The notes beneath the pieces are model-generated. The model searched no databases. It was not told the origin of the DNA and saw only the letters and a list, made by a program, of their open reading frames with translations. Shown in pieces: positions 1-11,769 of a DNA stretch of 39,051 nucleotides; within the stretch, counting starts at the first letter, position 1, and each line of letters opens with the position of its first letter. The DNA is from Cyclospora cayetanensis (taxonomy: Eukaryota; Apicomplexa; Conoidasida; Eucoccidiorida; Eimeriidae). The stretch spans positions 1 through 39,051 of the forward strand of contig NW_020312218.1 of NCBI RefSeq assembly GCF_002999335.1, in the 5' to 3' direction. Position numbers and translations under genes: made by a program.

Positions 1-3000
1 CACATGCTGCTGCTGCAACAGCTTCACTGCCAAAAGAAGCAGCAGCGCGTCTTGCGCCGACGCGACCCCCGCGAGGCAGCCTCAGCGGATGGGGATGAAG
101 CAGAAGCAGATGTCTCAACGGACCTTCAAGCAACAGCTGCTGATGCAGCAGCTGCGGAAGCCGAAGCTGCCGCAGAGGCAGAAGCAGAAGCCGCTGTTGC
201 TGCTGCAGCCGATGCTGTTGTTGAAGCCACGGCGGCTGCAGCAGCAGACACTGCAGCAGCACCAACGCGGGGATCTGGCTACTGGGATATGGAGGAGACA
301 AGGACTGGAGGCAGTGGCAGCGAGTATTGCATGCTCTATTTCCATGGAAATGCATGCGACGCCAATATGGTCAGGGGATGGTTACAAGTCGTTGCAGACG
401 AGGTGCGCGCGCTATGCCCCGTATCCTTCTTACTGCTGCTTCTTACTGCTACTGCTACTGCTTCTTACTGCTTCTTACTGCTACTGCTGCTTCTTACTGC
501 TACTGCTACTACTTCCTACTGCTTCTCACTGCTACTGCTACTACTTCTTACTGCTTCTTACTGCTACTGCTACTACTTCCTACTGCTTCTCACTGCTACT
601 GCTACTACTTCCTACTGCTTCTTACTGCTACTGCTACTACTTCCTACTGCTTCTTACTGCTACTGCTAGTACTTCCTACTGCCTCTTACTGCTACTGCTA
701 CTACTTCTTACTGCTTCTTACTGCTGCTTCTTACTGCTTTTCACTGCTACTTCTGCTTCTTACTGCTACTGCTGCTACCTCCTACTGCTTCTCACTGCTG
801 CTGCTGTTTCTTACTGCTGCTGCTTGTCGGTAGAATAACGGCGTACTGCCGTCCCTTTATGCGGTGTCCCTATGTGGACTTACACTGAACCGCATGAATG
901 CATTTGCTGCTGCTTCTACATTCTTTCAGCTTCAGCCGTGGGTTAGATCTCTGCTCTCTGCCATGCTGCATGCCCGCGCTGCTTCTTCTGCCTCTCCTAT
1001 TCCTCTTCTTCTGCCTCTCCTATTCCTCTTCTTCTGCCTCTCCTATTCCTCTTCTTCTGCCTCTCCTATTCCTCTTCTTCTGCCTCTCCTTGTTCCTCCT
1101 TTTCTGCCTCTCCTATTCCTCTTCTTCTGCCTCTCCTATTCCTCTTCTTCTGCCTCTCCTATTCCTCTTCTTCTGCCTCTCCTATTCCTCTTCTTCTGCC
1201 TCTCCTATTCCTCTTCATCTGCCTCTCCTATTCCTCCTGTTCTGCCTCTCCTATTCCTCTTCTTCTGCCTCTCCTTCTTCTTTTCGATTTGCTTGCACCT
1301 GCACGAAGCTCCACCAGACTGTGTCTTTTTTGTCCTTCCCTGCGGGAGGGGGAGGGGGTGTAAGGTCGGCTCGTAAGGCAGAGGGGAAGCAAGCGGCGCA
1401 GACTCGACGCGTCTGTTCCTTGAGTTCGAGCATCCGCCATCTTCCTTGCGTTGCCTTCTGCAGCTAGGACTCCCGATTCTTGTTTTTGAGTATCCTGGTT
1501 ACGGTCTCCTCTCTGGCTTGCCGTCTTCGTCTTCTGGCATCGACCGATGCGCAAAGGTTGCCTTAGAGTTCCTTGTGGAGCAGCTACGCTTTCCTCCAGA
1601 AAAGATCATACTCTGCGGAAGGTGTGGCATTACACTCTCCTGTAGTCTTATCTTGAGCATACATATGCTGTAGACGTGAACTCGCGGCAGGACCTTCAGA
1701 CGCCCTCCCCAACTGTATGGCGCTACATGTTTCACACACATACATATACACACATACACATACATATACACACACATATACACACATACACATACATATA
1801 CCCATACATATACACACATACACATACATATACCCATACATATATACATATACACACATTCATACGCATATACACATGCATATACACGTGTGGATAGACT
1901 GCCCCCCTCTAAATGCAGCAGGGAAATCCAGAGAAGGTATTCATAATGCCCAAGGCATGCGGTGTGTTTTCAGATCCATAGGAACAGGGCCTGCAGCATT
2001 TCTAGCTTCTCGACTGGCAAAGTGTAATCTTCAGTTGGGTGGCCTCGTGCTGATTTCCCCCTTCGCTTCCTTAGCTGTAAGGCGGAGCGGCTTCGCGCTG
2101 TCTCTACGCACTGCTCCATGGCGAGCAGATAGATGCTTATCCCGAGGAGCGGATGGAGTTTTTCTAGCGCACTTATATGTCTAGTTTTCTCAATGGGATG
2201 CGCACTCAAGAATTGATGGCAAGCGTTACTCGACGATGGTTTTAGGGGTTCCATGGCATCGCACGATCATAGGCCAGCAGCAGCACCACTCTACTGGCTA
2301 TGCAGGCTCACGCCGTGTGTTTCTGGCTGCGTGTGTCATTCTGCCCCCCACATCCACCTATGTCTCCTTCCTGGACCCGTCTGCAGTCTGCTGCGCACTC
2401 CCGTAATGCACAGTATGTGTGTGTACAATATGTATACTATGTATCTATGTGTGTATAATGTGTATACTATGCATCTGTGTGTGTATGATATGTATACTAT
2501 GCATGTGTGTGTGTACAATATGTATAATATGTATAATATGCATAATATGTATCTGTGTGTGTATAGTGTGTGTACTATGTATCTGTGTGTGTACAATATG
2601 TATAATATGTAGAATATGCATAATATGTATCTGTGTGTGTATAATATGCATAATATGTATCTGTGTGTGTACAATATGCATAATATGTATAATATGCATA
2701 CTATGTATCTGTGTGTGTATAATATGCATAATATGTATCTATGTGTGTATACTATGTATACTATGTATACTATGTGTCTATGTGTGTATAATATGCATAC
2801 TATGTGTAATATGTATCTATGTATGTATGCAACGACGGGGAAACGCCCTTGACTGCCCCTTTGTTGCCAAGCTGAAGCCTAATATCCTCATTTTCGAGGT
2901 TGCCTTGCTTGTGCCGTAGGCTTTGGCAGCAGATATGGCGGAGCTGCCCGAGTCTTTTGCGCGGCTTGTTGTTACGCACCACTGGGATACCGAAGAGGCT

Positions 3001-4073
3001 CTTCAGCAGTGCCAAGGTCTCCCGCTTTGCATCATTCATGGGCAGGAAGTCCGTCTAAATCAGCTTCTGCTGCGACAGTGTTGAGTGCTTGCCTGCTGTG
3101 TTGCATGCACTGCTGCCTGGTGGTGGCATACAGGGGCACGCAAATCGTGCCTGCTGCTGCTGCAGTGGCTGGAGATGCTCCTGTTTGTGCTGGCATGCCA
3201 CTCTCGCTTCGTGACTACCCATGGGTTGGGTGCTCAGTGTGTAGATCTCTGGCGTGTGCTGCAGCCGAGAGCGCTTCCTTCGCATGCTGCCGCTTTGGCT
3301 GCCTTGTTTGTTACTGCAGGACGAAGTGATTTCGGTGTCTCACTCCCGCCGTCTGCTCGCGCGCACTCCCCCTGTAGCAGCTCTGAGAGTTTCACACATG
3401 CCGCTGCACGCCGATCACGCTATTGGTCTAGAACCTGCCAGTAAGGAGCCGTGGCTACTGCTGCTGCTGCTGCGAGGGTGGGATGCAGGTGAACTTGGCG
3501 GCTAGGTGATGAGCCGCATCGCATGTGCATGCGGGGACGTTCGATCCGTGGTGTGCAGCTGTCTGTATGCGTCTTGGTAAAGCCTCCAGTGTAGGACTGC
3601 CGAGGCGTGGGCTTGCTGTCGCAGCGCTGTAGTCACTGCTGCTGCTGTTTGCATGCGCAGCTATGCGGGAGGAAGTGTTACAGCCGTTATTGTTGTTCCT
3701 GAGGAAAATTAGATGCGCAGCGCGCCTGAGGCAGCAGCAACAGCTGCATCACAAGAAGCATTTGGAGGCGCAGGCAAGGCGAGCAGCGGCAGCAAATGCA
3801 GCAGCAACCGCAGTTGCTGCTGCTGCTGCGGACTCTCTGGTGGGTTATTTGCAACCGCAGGTGTCTCGGCTGCTGCGGGAAAGAACTAGTTGCGTAGGCA
3901 GATGGCGCTCTGAGCAGCAGCAGCGGATGCACAGCCAGGGAGAACAACAGCTACAAAAACAGCAGCACAGTCATCCAAACGGCCAGCAACAGCGTGAGGA
4001 AGAAAGAGAAGCAGCTAGGCGGCTTACGTCGAGGAGGCATCCCAACAAATTTGGCCCCTTAGGATGCAGCAGT

Positions 4074-4107
<34 letters not shown>

Positions 4108-4421
4108 TCCAGCTGCACTGCTGGAAAGAAGGGCAGAGGGCTAGGCACGTCGGTTTGCAGCCAGCCATGAGGGACCGCTTAAGTTCCCTGCAGCTGCCCT
4201 CTCTCCGTCAGCGGCAGCAGCAGCAGGAGCAGCAGCAGCAGCCGTTGCTACAGCACCGCCGTTCCGTAAGATTACCTTGCGCAGACAGACGGCTGGCATG
4301 CAAAAGCAGCAGCAATCGTAATAGCAGCAGCTGCGGCAGCAGCACGGACGGAGGAGACGCCGGGGAGGGAGCCGACGCGCAGCAGCAAGCAGACAGCGAT
4401 GATGCACGAGCTTCCTGCTGC

Positions 4422-4454
<33 letters not shown>

Positions 4455-5144
4455 CAAGCCACAGCAGACCCCAAGGTTCGACTTCCCCAGGCATTTTTCG
4501 GTGACTCTGATGCCAGCGACTCCTCCCCCCCCTCCCCCGCAGCAGCAGCAGCAGCAGCAGCGCCAGCCACCGCTGCCCTTGCATGCGCAGACTTCCTGCG
4601 CGGAGACAGCCACGACACAGCGGGCAGCCCATCGACAACAGCACCTTCATCATCGGCTTCAGCAGGAGATGACGCCGCACGAGCGTTCCTTGCCTCGGAG
4701 GCGAAGATTCACCGCCGACTGCTGCTTGCATGCAAGCAGATGAAGCAGCAGCAGCAGCACCACCAGCAGCATCACCAGCGAAATCAGCAGCGGCATCTCT
4801 CGCTGGCGTCGGCAAGTACCTTCTTTAAAGACGAAGCATCAGCAGCAGCAGCAGGATCCCCTTCCGCAGAGGGACCACCAGCAGCTCACCAGCAACACGT
4901 CAGGCGTGTGATGACCGTTGGTGAAGCACCCGGCGCAGCAGTCGCAGGATTGTGGTCTCCAAAAGCCAATCATCACCTTTCGCTACCTCGGCATTACTTG
5001 TGGAACGACGGCAGCAGTAGTGGCAGCAGCCAACACAGTTCGCCCGTCGCGGCCAGCAGCAACAGCAGCCACAAGATGGCTGCAACATCCGCATCCCTCA
5101 AAAATTCCTCGCAAGGCGCAGAACGTGCAACTTTGCTGCTGTAG
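1..5144 (+). CDS. alpha/beta-hydrolase domain serine hydrolase (ABHD13/ABHD17-like), 5' end outside window
   Basis: Six phase-compatible GT-AG exons: (1)4-420, 1464-1621, 1974-2076, 2920-3048, 3320-3440, 3661-5144, giving 803 codons from the ATG at 4. The conserved fold reads in order: LYFHGNACDAN (oxyanion segment, end of exon 1), VFEYPGYGLLSG (exon 2), GRSIGTGPA split across introns 2 and 3 with the nucleophile Ser codon at 1975-1977, LISPFASL, then CIIHGQED split at exons 4/5 with the acid Asp at 3320-3322, and a probable catalytic His in ADHAIG at 3416-3418. Asp and His lie 32 residues apart, as expected. Family members hydrolyse acyl esters or thioesters, and ABHD17 depalmitoylates proteins; the substrate here is unknown. 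Exon 1 begins with an Ala/Glu-rich stretch and may continue upstream, so ATG 4 is not secure. The last exon adds about 490 Gln/Ser/Ala-rich residues absent from the family. The hydrolase assignment is firm; the exact 3' end is less so. Confidence 0.87.
421..1463 (+). repeat. hydrolase intron 1 filled with two pyrimidine-rich satellites
   Basis: The GT at 421 and the TTCTGCAG acceptor ending at 1463 bound the intron. About 424-835 is an imperfect CTG/CTT/CTA array (TTACTGCTACTGC-type units). About 981-1275 is a 23-bp tandem repeat of roughly 13 copies built around CTGCCTCTCCTATTCCT; the CTGCCT starts at 988, 1011, 1034 and 1057 show the 23-bp spacing. Neither unit is frame-neutral throughout, and the Leu/Tyr/Ser-rich open frames here are repeat artefacts. 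Confidence 0.8.
1733..1890 (+). repeat. ACATAT/ACAC microsatellite in hydrolase intron 2
   Basis: Alternating ACACAT and ATACAT units lie wholly inside the intron 1622-1973, between the exon ending ...ILCGR and the exon starting SIGTG. Confidence 0.85.
2405..2830 (+). repeat. GTGTGTATAATATG minisatellite in hydrolase intron 3
   Basis: About 425 bp of interleaved TATGTATCTGTGTGTG and ATAATATGCATA units inside the intron 2077-2919. The open frames over it in every direction (Cys/Ile/Tyr/Met-rich) are consequences of the repeat. Confidence 0.85.
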
Positions 5145-5482
5145 AAGGCGGTAGCAACAATTCATCGGTGTTGCAGCAGCAACAGCTACTGCAGCAGCAG
5201 CGTCAACAGCTACGGCAGCAACGGCAGCCACTGCTGCAGCAGCCGCAGCAGCAACAGCAGCGACCGCTCCACGTTTGCAGAACCCTCGGATCGTCAGCAG
5301 CAAGAACGGCTTCCTTAGTCCCAGGCTACAGATTTTGGAGCCGCTGCGGTGTGAAGAAGATGCACCGAAGGCGCTCTTTAGGTTCCACAGCGCCTTTGCA
5401 GCCTGGCCAGCAGGCTACTACCCACATTCGTCTGCTCTCTCTTTTGCTGTTTGGGGACTTGATAATGTGCCTCCTTCCCGGA

Positions 5483-5520
<38 letters not shown>

Positions 5521-5700
5521 CAGCAGCAGTGGCAGCAGCCACACAAGCAGAAAGGAAACGACGGTGAGGCGGATGAGCAACGTCGTGAGGAGAGCACCGA
5601 AACAGCCTGCTGCAGGCCGTCCTCACTGGATAGCCCTAAGAACTGATGAGATATCTCTCTTCTAAAAAGCTTCAGAAGCTCTTCAGCTCCTAGACGCCAT
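5145..5700 (+). other. CAG-rich flank of the hydrolase gene; possible extra 3' exon
   Basis: After the TAG at 5142-5144 the DNA stays CAG-rich. A plus-strand open frame at 5275-5646 starts behind a plausible acceptor (CGTTTGCAG). It reads an ordinary-looking stretch (RFHSAFAAWPAGYYP) and then a Gln run at 5485-5517. It may be a further hydrolase exon reached by a donor before 5144, or 3' UTR. No decisive donor was found. Confidence 0.3.
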
Positions 5701-5705
5701 GAACT

Positions 5706-5780
5706 CATGGCACACAGACACACACAGATACACAGACAGATACACAGACAGATACACAGACAGACAGACAGACACACACG
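5706..5780 (+). repeat. ACAG/ACAGAT tetranucleotide microsatellite
   Basis: Runs of ACACAGATACACAGACAG units about 75 bp long, downstream of the hydrolase gene. Confidence 0.8.
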
Positions 5781-7668
5781 GCCTAAATCTCAACGGATGT
5801 GGTTTACGCTCAGCTGGTGAGTGCTGCCTGCCGTCGGTGCGCAACTGTGTATGGTTTGAAAGCGTCTCCTTCCCCCCACTGCGTGCGCCAGCGGCTACAA
5901 AAGCGTCTGCAGCGAGAGAAGCAGGCGCATCATTATTCTTTCGTGCCCTTTCCTCCGGTGTAGCGGCCAGGTGCTGTTGCGCGTTGGATAGGGAGGGATC
6001 CCTAGCGGAATCCGCAATGCAGCGGCAAAGTTTTCCCGCTGAGGCTTCTTGCTTTCGCTGGTGCTTGAGTGCCTCCCGTCGAGACGGCAGTACACTTGCT
6101 GGAAGGAGGTAACAGCAGCAACTGCAAGAGGGTCAGTGGCACCCCGCAAGGTCGTCAGACTGGGCTCTGCCCGTAGACGGAGCCATGGGAGTGGCAACAA
6201 AGATAGTAGCCTTAGAGGGGCAATACAGGCAGGGAGAAGCGGCGGCTACACCAAATGATGTGCATGGTGAGCAGTGCTGCACGCTCAGATGACGTGGGTG
6301 GAGCAGGAACGAGTCTGAGCTCACGCCTCAACAGCCAGTACTTGCACTTCACGAGCAGCTGCTGCAGCTTCCGGTCCGCGCACCAAATGACGAGCAGTGG
6401 CGTTTGCATGAATCACGGCAGCGCTAGCGAAAGGAGGTGTTGCTGGAGCTGCCATGTGTAGAGAAGTCATAGGTTTTATGGAGGCTTTGTAAATATAGCG
6501 ATTCTTCACGGCAGATGAAGCAACAGCGGTGTCAGTTGGTAATGCTGCTACGCCTGGGAAGAACGGAGTTGTGGGACTGCAAAAACATGTCCACAAGCTT
6601 CCTGTGGCAGTACCACTCGGGAAGGCACATGCATAACGCCCGTGTTAAGGGGTCGGCCTCTGCACGGCTAGCCAGCAGATCTGTGGCTTGGCTTTAATTC
6701 CGCACCCCGCTGTGGATTGCGAACTGCAGTGGAAGCTTTCTGCATTACCTTCACTGCGTAATCCCCCGATACACTCTCCGTTTTCAGCTGTCCGTGAAAG
6801 AAACTACTCATGTTGCAGGTTGCCTGCCCCTCATGTTTAGAGTGCGCATCCTTTGCGATGCTTCTTTGTATGGTTACGAGAGAGCCCTAACCGAGGATTA
6901 AGCATTCACGGTAAAAGGACTGTAGGTGTAACTGGGCGTTGGTTTCCTGTGGAGGCCGTACGCTTCTTTGGTTTTCAAAGAAGGTGGTGGTGGATTGCTG
7001 CATGGTAGTGAGTCTGGGGAATGCGATCACTACTGATACGGAGCGCGCGGATGGGAGAACTACCTACGCTTTCGATACAAAATCATCTATTCTCTAGTTG
7101 CTGGGGTCTGTGAGCGTCATGGGGAATCGACAAGTGCTCGGCATCACGTATGGTCCGCGTCATCATTCGCTCTGCGCTGCAGCGCCAGTATCTCCCGTTG
7201 GCACAAGCCTAACACTTTGAGTAGCAGATTCTAGCTCTGACGAGACACAGGTCACCCTAGAGGTCAACACGGAGTATATCAAGTTTAAGACCAAGGCTTT
7301 ATTCCTATACAGTACAAGCACCCCCGAACCCCTCCTCCCCCCCATGTCTCCCCCCTCCCTGCAGAAGCCAGACAAGAAGATTTCCCCAGCAACCTCGTAG
7401 ACGCCAATTAATGCGATCTCTGCGAGCCAGAGCACAAACGAATCCGAAATTTCGAATCCGAATCCGAACTATTGAGGCAGTGCTGTGCGGGGGGGGGCCC
7501 TGCAGGGGCCCCTCGAGTCTTGCCGGGGGCGGCCGCCCTCAGAGGCGAAGTCAGCAGAAATAGAGGGATCAGCAGCTCGAACTGTAGGGATATGTACGGC
7601 AAAGATGAAGCACGAATCTTCCTATTAAGCAGCGGAATCTGGAAAGAGATCTGCAGCTCGCTGCAGAG
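5781..7668. other. intergenic region between the hydrolase and the large unknown gene
   Basis: No confident gene. It contains one doubtful minus-strand gene (6133-6811, listed separately). The stretch 6900-7440 shows only short, unconvincing frames. A small direct repeat of the pentamer/hexamer type (CGAATCCGAA) occurs around 7439-7470, and a G run and GC-rich block at 7488-7535 precede the next gene. Confidence 0.4.
6133..6811 (-). CDS. possible small multi-exon gene, unrecognised
   Basis: Three protein-like pieces lie in order on the minus strand. An ATG exon at 6811-6749 (MSSFFHGQLK... ending in YAVK) is followed by the donor GTAATG. A piece beginning at about 6581 sits after a TTTTTGCAG acceptor, contains TPFFPGVAALPTDTAV and ends near 6346 before GTACTG. 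A terminal piece at about 6207-6133 after CCCCTCTAAG reads ATIFVATPMAPSTGRAQ and then a stop. The phase between the first and second pieces does not fit the obvious splice sites, so the model is incomplete. No family was recognised. Confidence 0.22.
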
Positions 7669-10600
7669 ATGAATCCACGATCGATGCTCGCTGCTGCAGG
7701 TGCTCGTGGCACCTTCGGAGGGGGCAGCCCCCACATAGGGCCCCTCCTGCATCTGCTGCGCTCCTCTTTTCGTCGAAACAGCAGCACACATGTCTCTCCA
7801 CTGAGGCCTAAGCCGCAGCAGCCAGAGCAGCCGCATCCTCTGCATCAAGTGGCCTCGTGCTTCCCGTCCGATCGGGCAGCTCAAGAGGCCCTTAGCCAGC
7901 TTGTCACCGCTTGTCGCGGCTTCGAGAGGCACCAGCAGCAGCAGCGTCGCAAGAGCAAAGGCGATGCGGCAGCAGCAACAACTCCAACAGCAGCAGCAGG
8001 GGTCGCTTCCACGCTACTGGCCGTGGAGGCATCCATAGCGGCTGCGCCTGTCGCTTGCATCCAGGCTGCGCTCCGTGCGTTTCATCAACAGCTTTTGCCT
8101 CCAGCGCTACTGCTGCCGCTTTCTGAAGCCTTTTACAAGACAGCCGACAAGCAGCTGCAGCATGAGGCTCTGCACCTGCAGCAGAAGGGAGACAACAAGG
8201 TCCACACAGTTACCCGGCTCCTCCAATACGCGCTGCTACTGCAGCCGCGCGCCTTTATTTGCGGGTTGAAGCAGCAGCAGCAGCTGCAGCTGCTTGAGAG
8301 GCAGCTGCTGCTGCTGCCCCAGCAAGCGGAAGATCAGAGACAGAGGGCTTTTGAGACCGCACTGTTGCTGCTAAGGCCCCTGTTGCTGCAACAAGAATAT
8401 TTGCTGCTGCCACCGTTAGTGCTGGTACACGCGCTGCAGCAAGCGTCCGATGAAAAGCTGCAAAGGCTGCTGCAAGAAGCGGCAGCAACAATTATTCGGG
8501 CAGGCTTCACACGCAGCATCACGAGCAGTCCGCATGTGGTCCTCGCAGCTGCCATCCTGCGCTCATCAGCTGCATCAGCAGCCTCTTCAGGAGGAGACGC
8601 GAGAACCGCGGCACTTGAATACCTTCTTGCTGCTGCTACTGCTGCTGCTGCGAGACGTGCTGAAGCAGCCACCGAGCAGCATCTGAGCCCCGCCGATGGT
8701 TTGCATCAACAGCAGCATCTAGCGGCGTGGTGTGCTGTTGCCGTTGCCTTGAGCATGCAGGCGCAGCGAACGCCTCTTCTCCAGAACGTTCTTCTTGGCG
8801 TGCAGGGAATGCTCTGCGCGGCTCTTGTGCAAAGCCCACAGAGCCTGCAGAACCTCCTGCAAAGGGGGCCAGAGGAGCTGTTCGCTTTCGCTAGCCAGTG
8901 GGAAGAAGCGGCAGAGGCGCTCGTGAGGCTGCATGCATGGGGAGTCTCCGCAGGCGTACAGGCTGAGGCATGTGCCACAGGAAAGGAAGCAGCAGCAGCA
9001 GCACGGGGAGAAGAAGCTGTGGGGGATGCGGAGAAAATCTCCGACTGCATGATGCCAGAGCTCCTTTCGAGGACCCTCTCGGGGTTGCAGCAGCAGCAAC
9101 AGCGACAAAATAGCCACCAGGAGCAGCTAATGAGACGCTTTCCAGACGAACTGGCTGCTGCTGCCGCGTCGCTACAGCAGACGTTCACAAAGCTCTGGAG
9201 CCGATTGCAGCAACAGCAGCGGCAGGATCAGCTGCAACCTCAACAACAGCGTCTCCACCACGTGCAAGGCTCCTTGCGCCCCTTACCTCGACCCGACGCT
9301 TCCTCTCCATTTGCTTGCAGAGCTGCAATACGCACGGCGTTAACAGCGGCAGTTGGCAGAACGGCGGAAGTGGACAGTCTTACCGAGGGCGACTTTCCTG
9401 CTGGAGGAGCACCAATAGCAGCAGCAGCAGCAGCGACAGCAGGAAAAACAACGGATTCGGAGATGCAGTTGCTGCGGCTGCTGCATCAAGCGCTCCTGCT
9501 AGGTGCCGTGCAATGGCAGGAGCAGCAGCAGGAGGAACTTCGGGGCTTTCTGCTGTATGTATGCCGGGAGGTTCTGCCCGCTTGCGATTTGCGCCAACAG
9601 CTCCTGCTTTTGCAGCACGCAGTAAAGCTCGTGGAGGGTTCTGGCTCGCGGATACAGCCGCAGCAAGAACAACAGGAGCAGAAGCTGGATCTGGGGATGT
9701 TCGTAGATGCCCTGCTACTGGCGGTTGCACAAAGCATGCAACAACTGCAGCCACGTGACAGGGGTTCGAGCAGCAGTTTGTGCTCGTTGGTTATGCTCTC
9801 AGACTCTCTTTGTTCTACGCCTCTCTTACGCCAGCTGCACCGCCCTGCCATTGCAACTTGGCTTGTTACCGCTTTGTCAGAGCAGCTGGTGCTACACATT
9901 CAAGGAGTACAGCAGCAGCAACACGACGTCGAGATGCGCCTTGCGTTGCAGCAGGAAGTGATGTTTGCGGTGTCTAGGGCCGGAGCTGCTAGCCAGGCAG
10001 TACGTGCGCGTTGTGTTGTTTTTGCTGCAGTCTGATGCTGCCTTTCGCTGCTCTAGTTGCACATGCATGCTTCGGATGCTCCTCTTTAATGGCTGCTACG
10101 GTTTTATTTGCTGCCGCAGCTAGATGAGCACATCGCTGCTGCCCATGAGGCAGAAGGAGCACCAGCTAGTGCAACAGAAGGGCCGGCAGCTGAAGGAGCC
10201 ACAGCACAACAACAGGCACCCCTCTGCTGCAGCTCGAAGTCACTGAAGATGCTAGGAGAGACAGTCGTGATGCTCCAGGCTACAGGGGAGGCAGTCCTTG
10301 CGGCGACAGCAGGCGCATTATCACAGCAGCACGGAGAGCAGGCAGCAACTGTTTTGATGAAACGCCACGTTGAGAGTTTGGTCCTTGCTGCTGCGGCTCT
10401 TGCGCGCTGTATACAGCGTCCGGGCATCAACGTCTTGCAGGTGCCAAAGTGCTCAAACCTCCTGCTGCCCGGAGAACCCTTGCTGCTGCTACTGTCGTTC
10501 CTGTCGTTTCTGCTATGTGTCTGGGAAATGGCTAGCTTCATTTTCCTTTGCCGCGGTCGTTGGTGCCATCTGCTGGTGCACGGGGGGGGTGCCTTGACCG

Positions 10601-11769
10601 CCACTTCATCTGCACATGCGGCTGTTGCAATTTCTTTACTATCTACGCTGGCATGCACTAATGCGCTGCTCAGGCTCACTGGAACCTTTACGCTCTCCTA
10701 GGCCGGCTATACGAGTCCGCTGCTGAGTTTATCTCTCGCTGCAACGGCCGAACCGCAGCGGCAACCCCAGCAGGCCTCTTAACTGCAGAACAGGTTAGCC
10801 GGCTTTAGGTGCTGCTGCTGATACAGGTCGAAGGTACCCTTTTTACCAATATAGAATGCCAGAGGACGGATGTAATAGCTTCACTTGCCGCAGAAGAGCT
10901 TGCAACTGTGATACCGCTTGAAGGAGGATCTTCACTGGCGATGTAGCACAGGGGGGAATCGCGGTGTTGCGTGCTGCTCCCGCCTTGCAGGTGCTTGTGC
11001 TACTGCAGTGCCACGTACTGCTTCTGGAGGCCGGGAGGCAGCAGCAGCATCAGGCAGCTGCCGCAGTTGTAGATGGTGGAGACAATTTCTCTCAGGCAGC
11101 AGCAGCTGCTGCAGAGGTCGCAAGAGCAGTAACAAGCTCTGTATCCGCGGATCAGCTTTTGGAGGGCATCCATCGGGGACTGCGCGGCTGCAGGCTCCAC
11201 TCCGAATCACTTGAAGGTAAGGGGCTGCTTCCTCCTCTCTCTTCTTCCCCCCTTTCCCACCCCCTCCGTCGTGTTGAGTTCTTTTTGTCATCGCCTGCGC
11301 TCAACTTCTCGGACCGCCAGCTATGCAGCTGCGACAGGATGTCTCGAAGACTCGGAGTTTGCTCCTGAGTATGTTTGGTGGTGCGACACTCATTCGGCTT
11401 TGCCTGCCTTCTGTGGTTTCCCTGTTGCAGTTCTCGGAGCAGCAGCACATCTTCTCCGGAAGATACAGCACCTAAGTTCTCCAGGTCAGACGCCCACATG
11501 GCACGCTTGAGGGATTTGCCCCCGTCTTCACACCTGTCGCTTGCCGTACTGCTGTTTCGCTGGCTCTAACTGGTCTGTGCAACAGCTACTGAGGCATGTG
11601 TAAACAATCTCTAGAAAATCTGAGGACGCTACTGCGCCTTCATGCGTTTAGCGTATGTTTTGTTTGTGCCTTTGCTGAAGCTTCAGCTCCCTCTGGAGCA
11701 GCAGAATCTGAGGAGCGCAAGAGTACATCTCTTCGGCAACGAATCAGCGAATGGCTGCGTTCGGGATAG
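7669..11769 (+). CDS. unrecognised ~1102-residue protein with mitochondrial-type N-terminus
   Basis: Seven phase-consistent exons: 7669-9999, 10120-10440, 10674-10793, 10827-10907, 10991-11216, 11338-11484, 11687-11769 (the last acceptor could be 11681), total 1103 codons including TAG. The ATG at 7669 opens an Arg/Ser/Ala/Leu-rich stretch with no acidic residue for more than 60 residues (MNPRSMLAAAGARGTF, LLHLLRSSFRR), which suggests a mitochondrial presequence. The body is strongly helical, Leu/Ala/Gln-rich, with CAG-coded Gln runs. Ordinary-sequence blocks include HWNLYALLGRLYESAAEFI across the exon 3 start and PEYVWWCDTHSALPAF in exon 6. Intron 3 is only 33 nt and contains an in-frame TAG. 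No RAP, PPR or enzyme motif was seen. The helical-repeat character resembles apicomplexan organellar RNA-binding proteins, but that is only a guess. Confidence 0.72.

Noticed and set aside
327..838. Long plus-strand Leu/Tyr/Cys/Thr-rich open frames
   Set aside because: They run across an imperfect CTG/CTT satellite in all three frames and lie in the intron between the LYFHGNACDAN and VFEYPGYG exons of the hydrolase.
2336..2919. Overlapping open frames on both strands rich in Tyr, Met, Ile, Cys and Val
   Set aside because: They are translations of the GTGTGTATAATATG minisatellite; open frames on both strands are what a stop-free short repeat produces.
4141..4815. Minus-strand Leu/Cys/Ala-rich ORF of 224 codons
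   Set aside because: Antisense shadow of the CAG-rich hydrolase tail exon; CTG read in other frames gives Leu, Cys or Ala runs.
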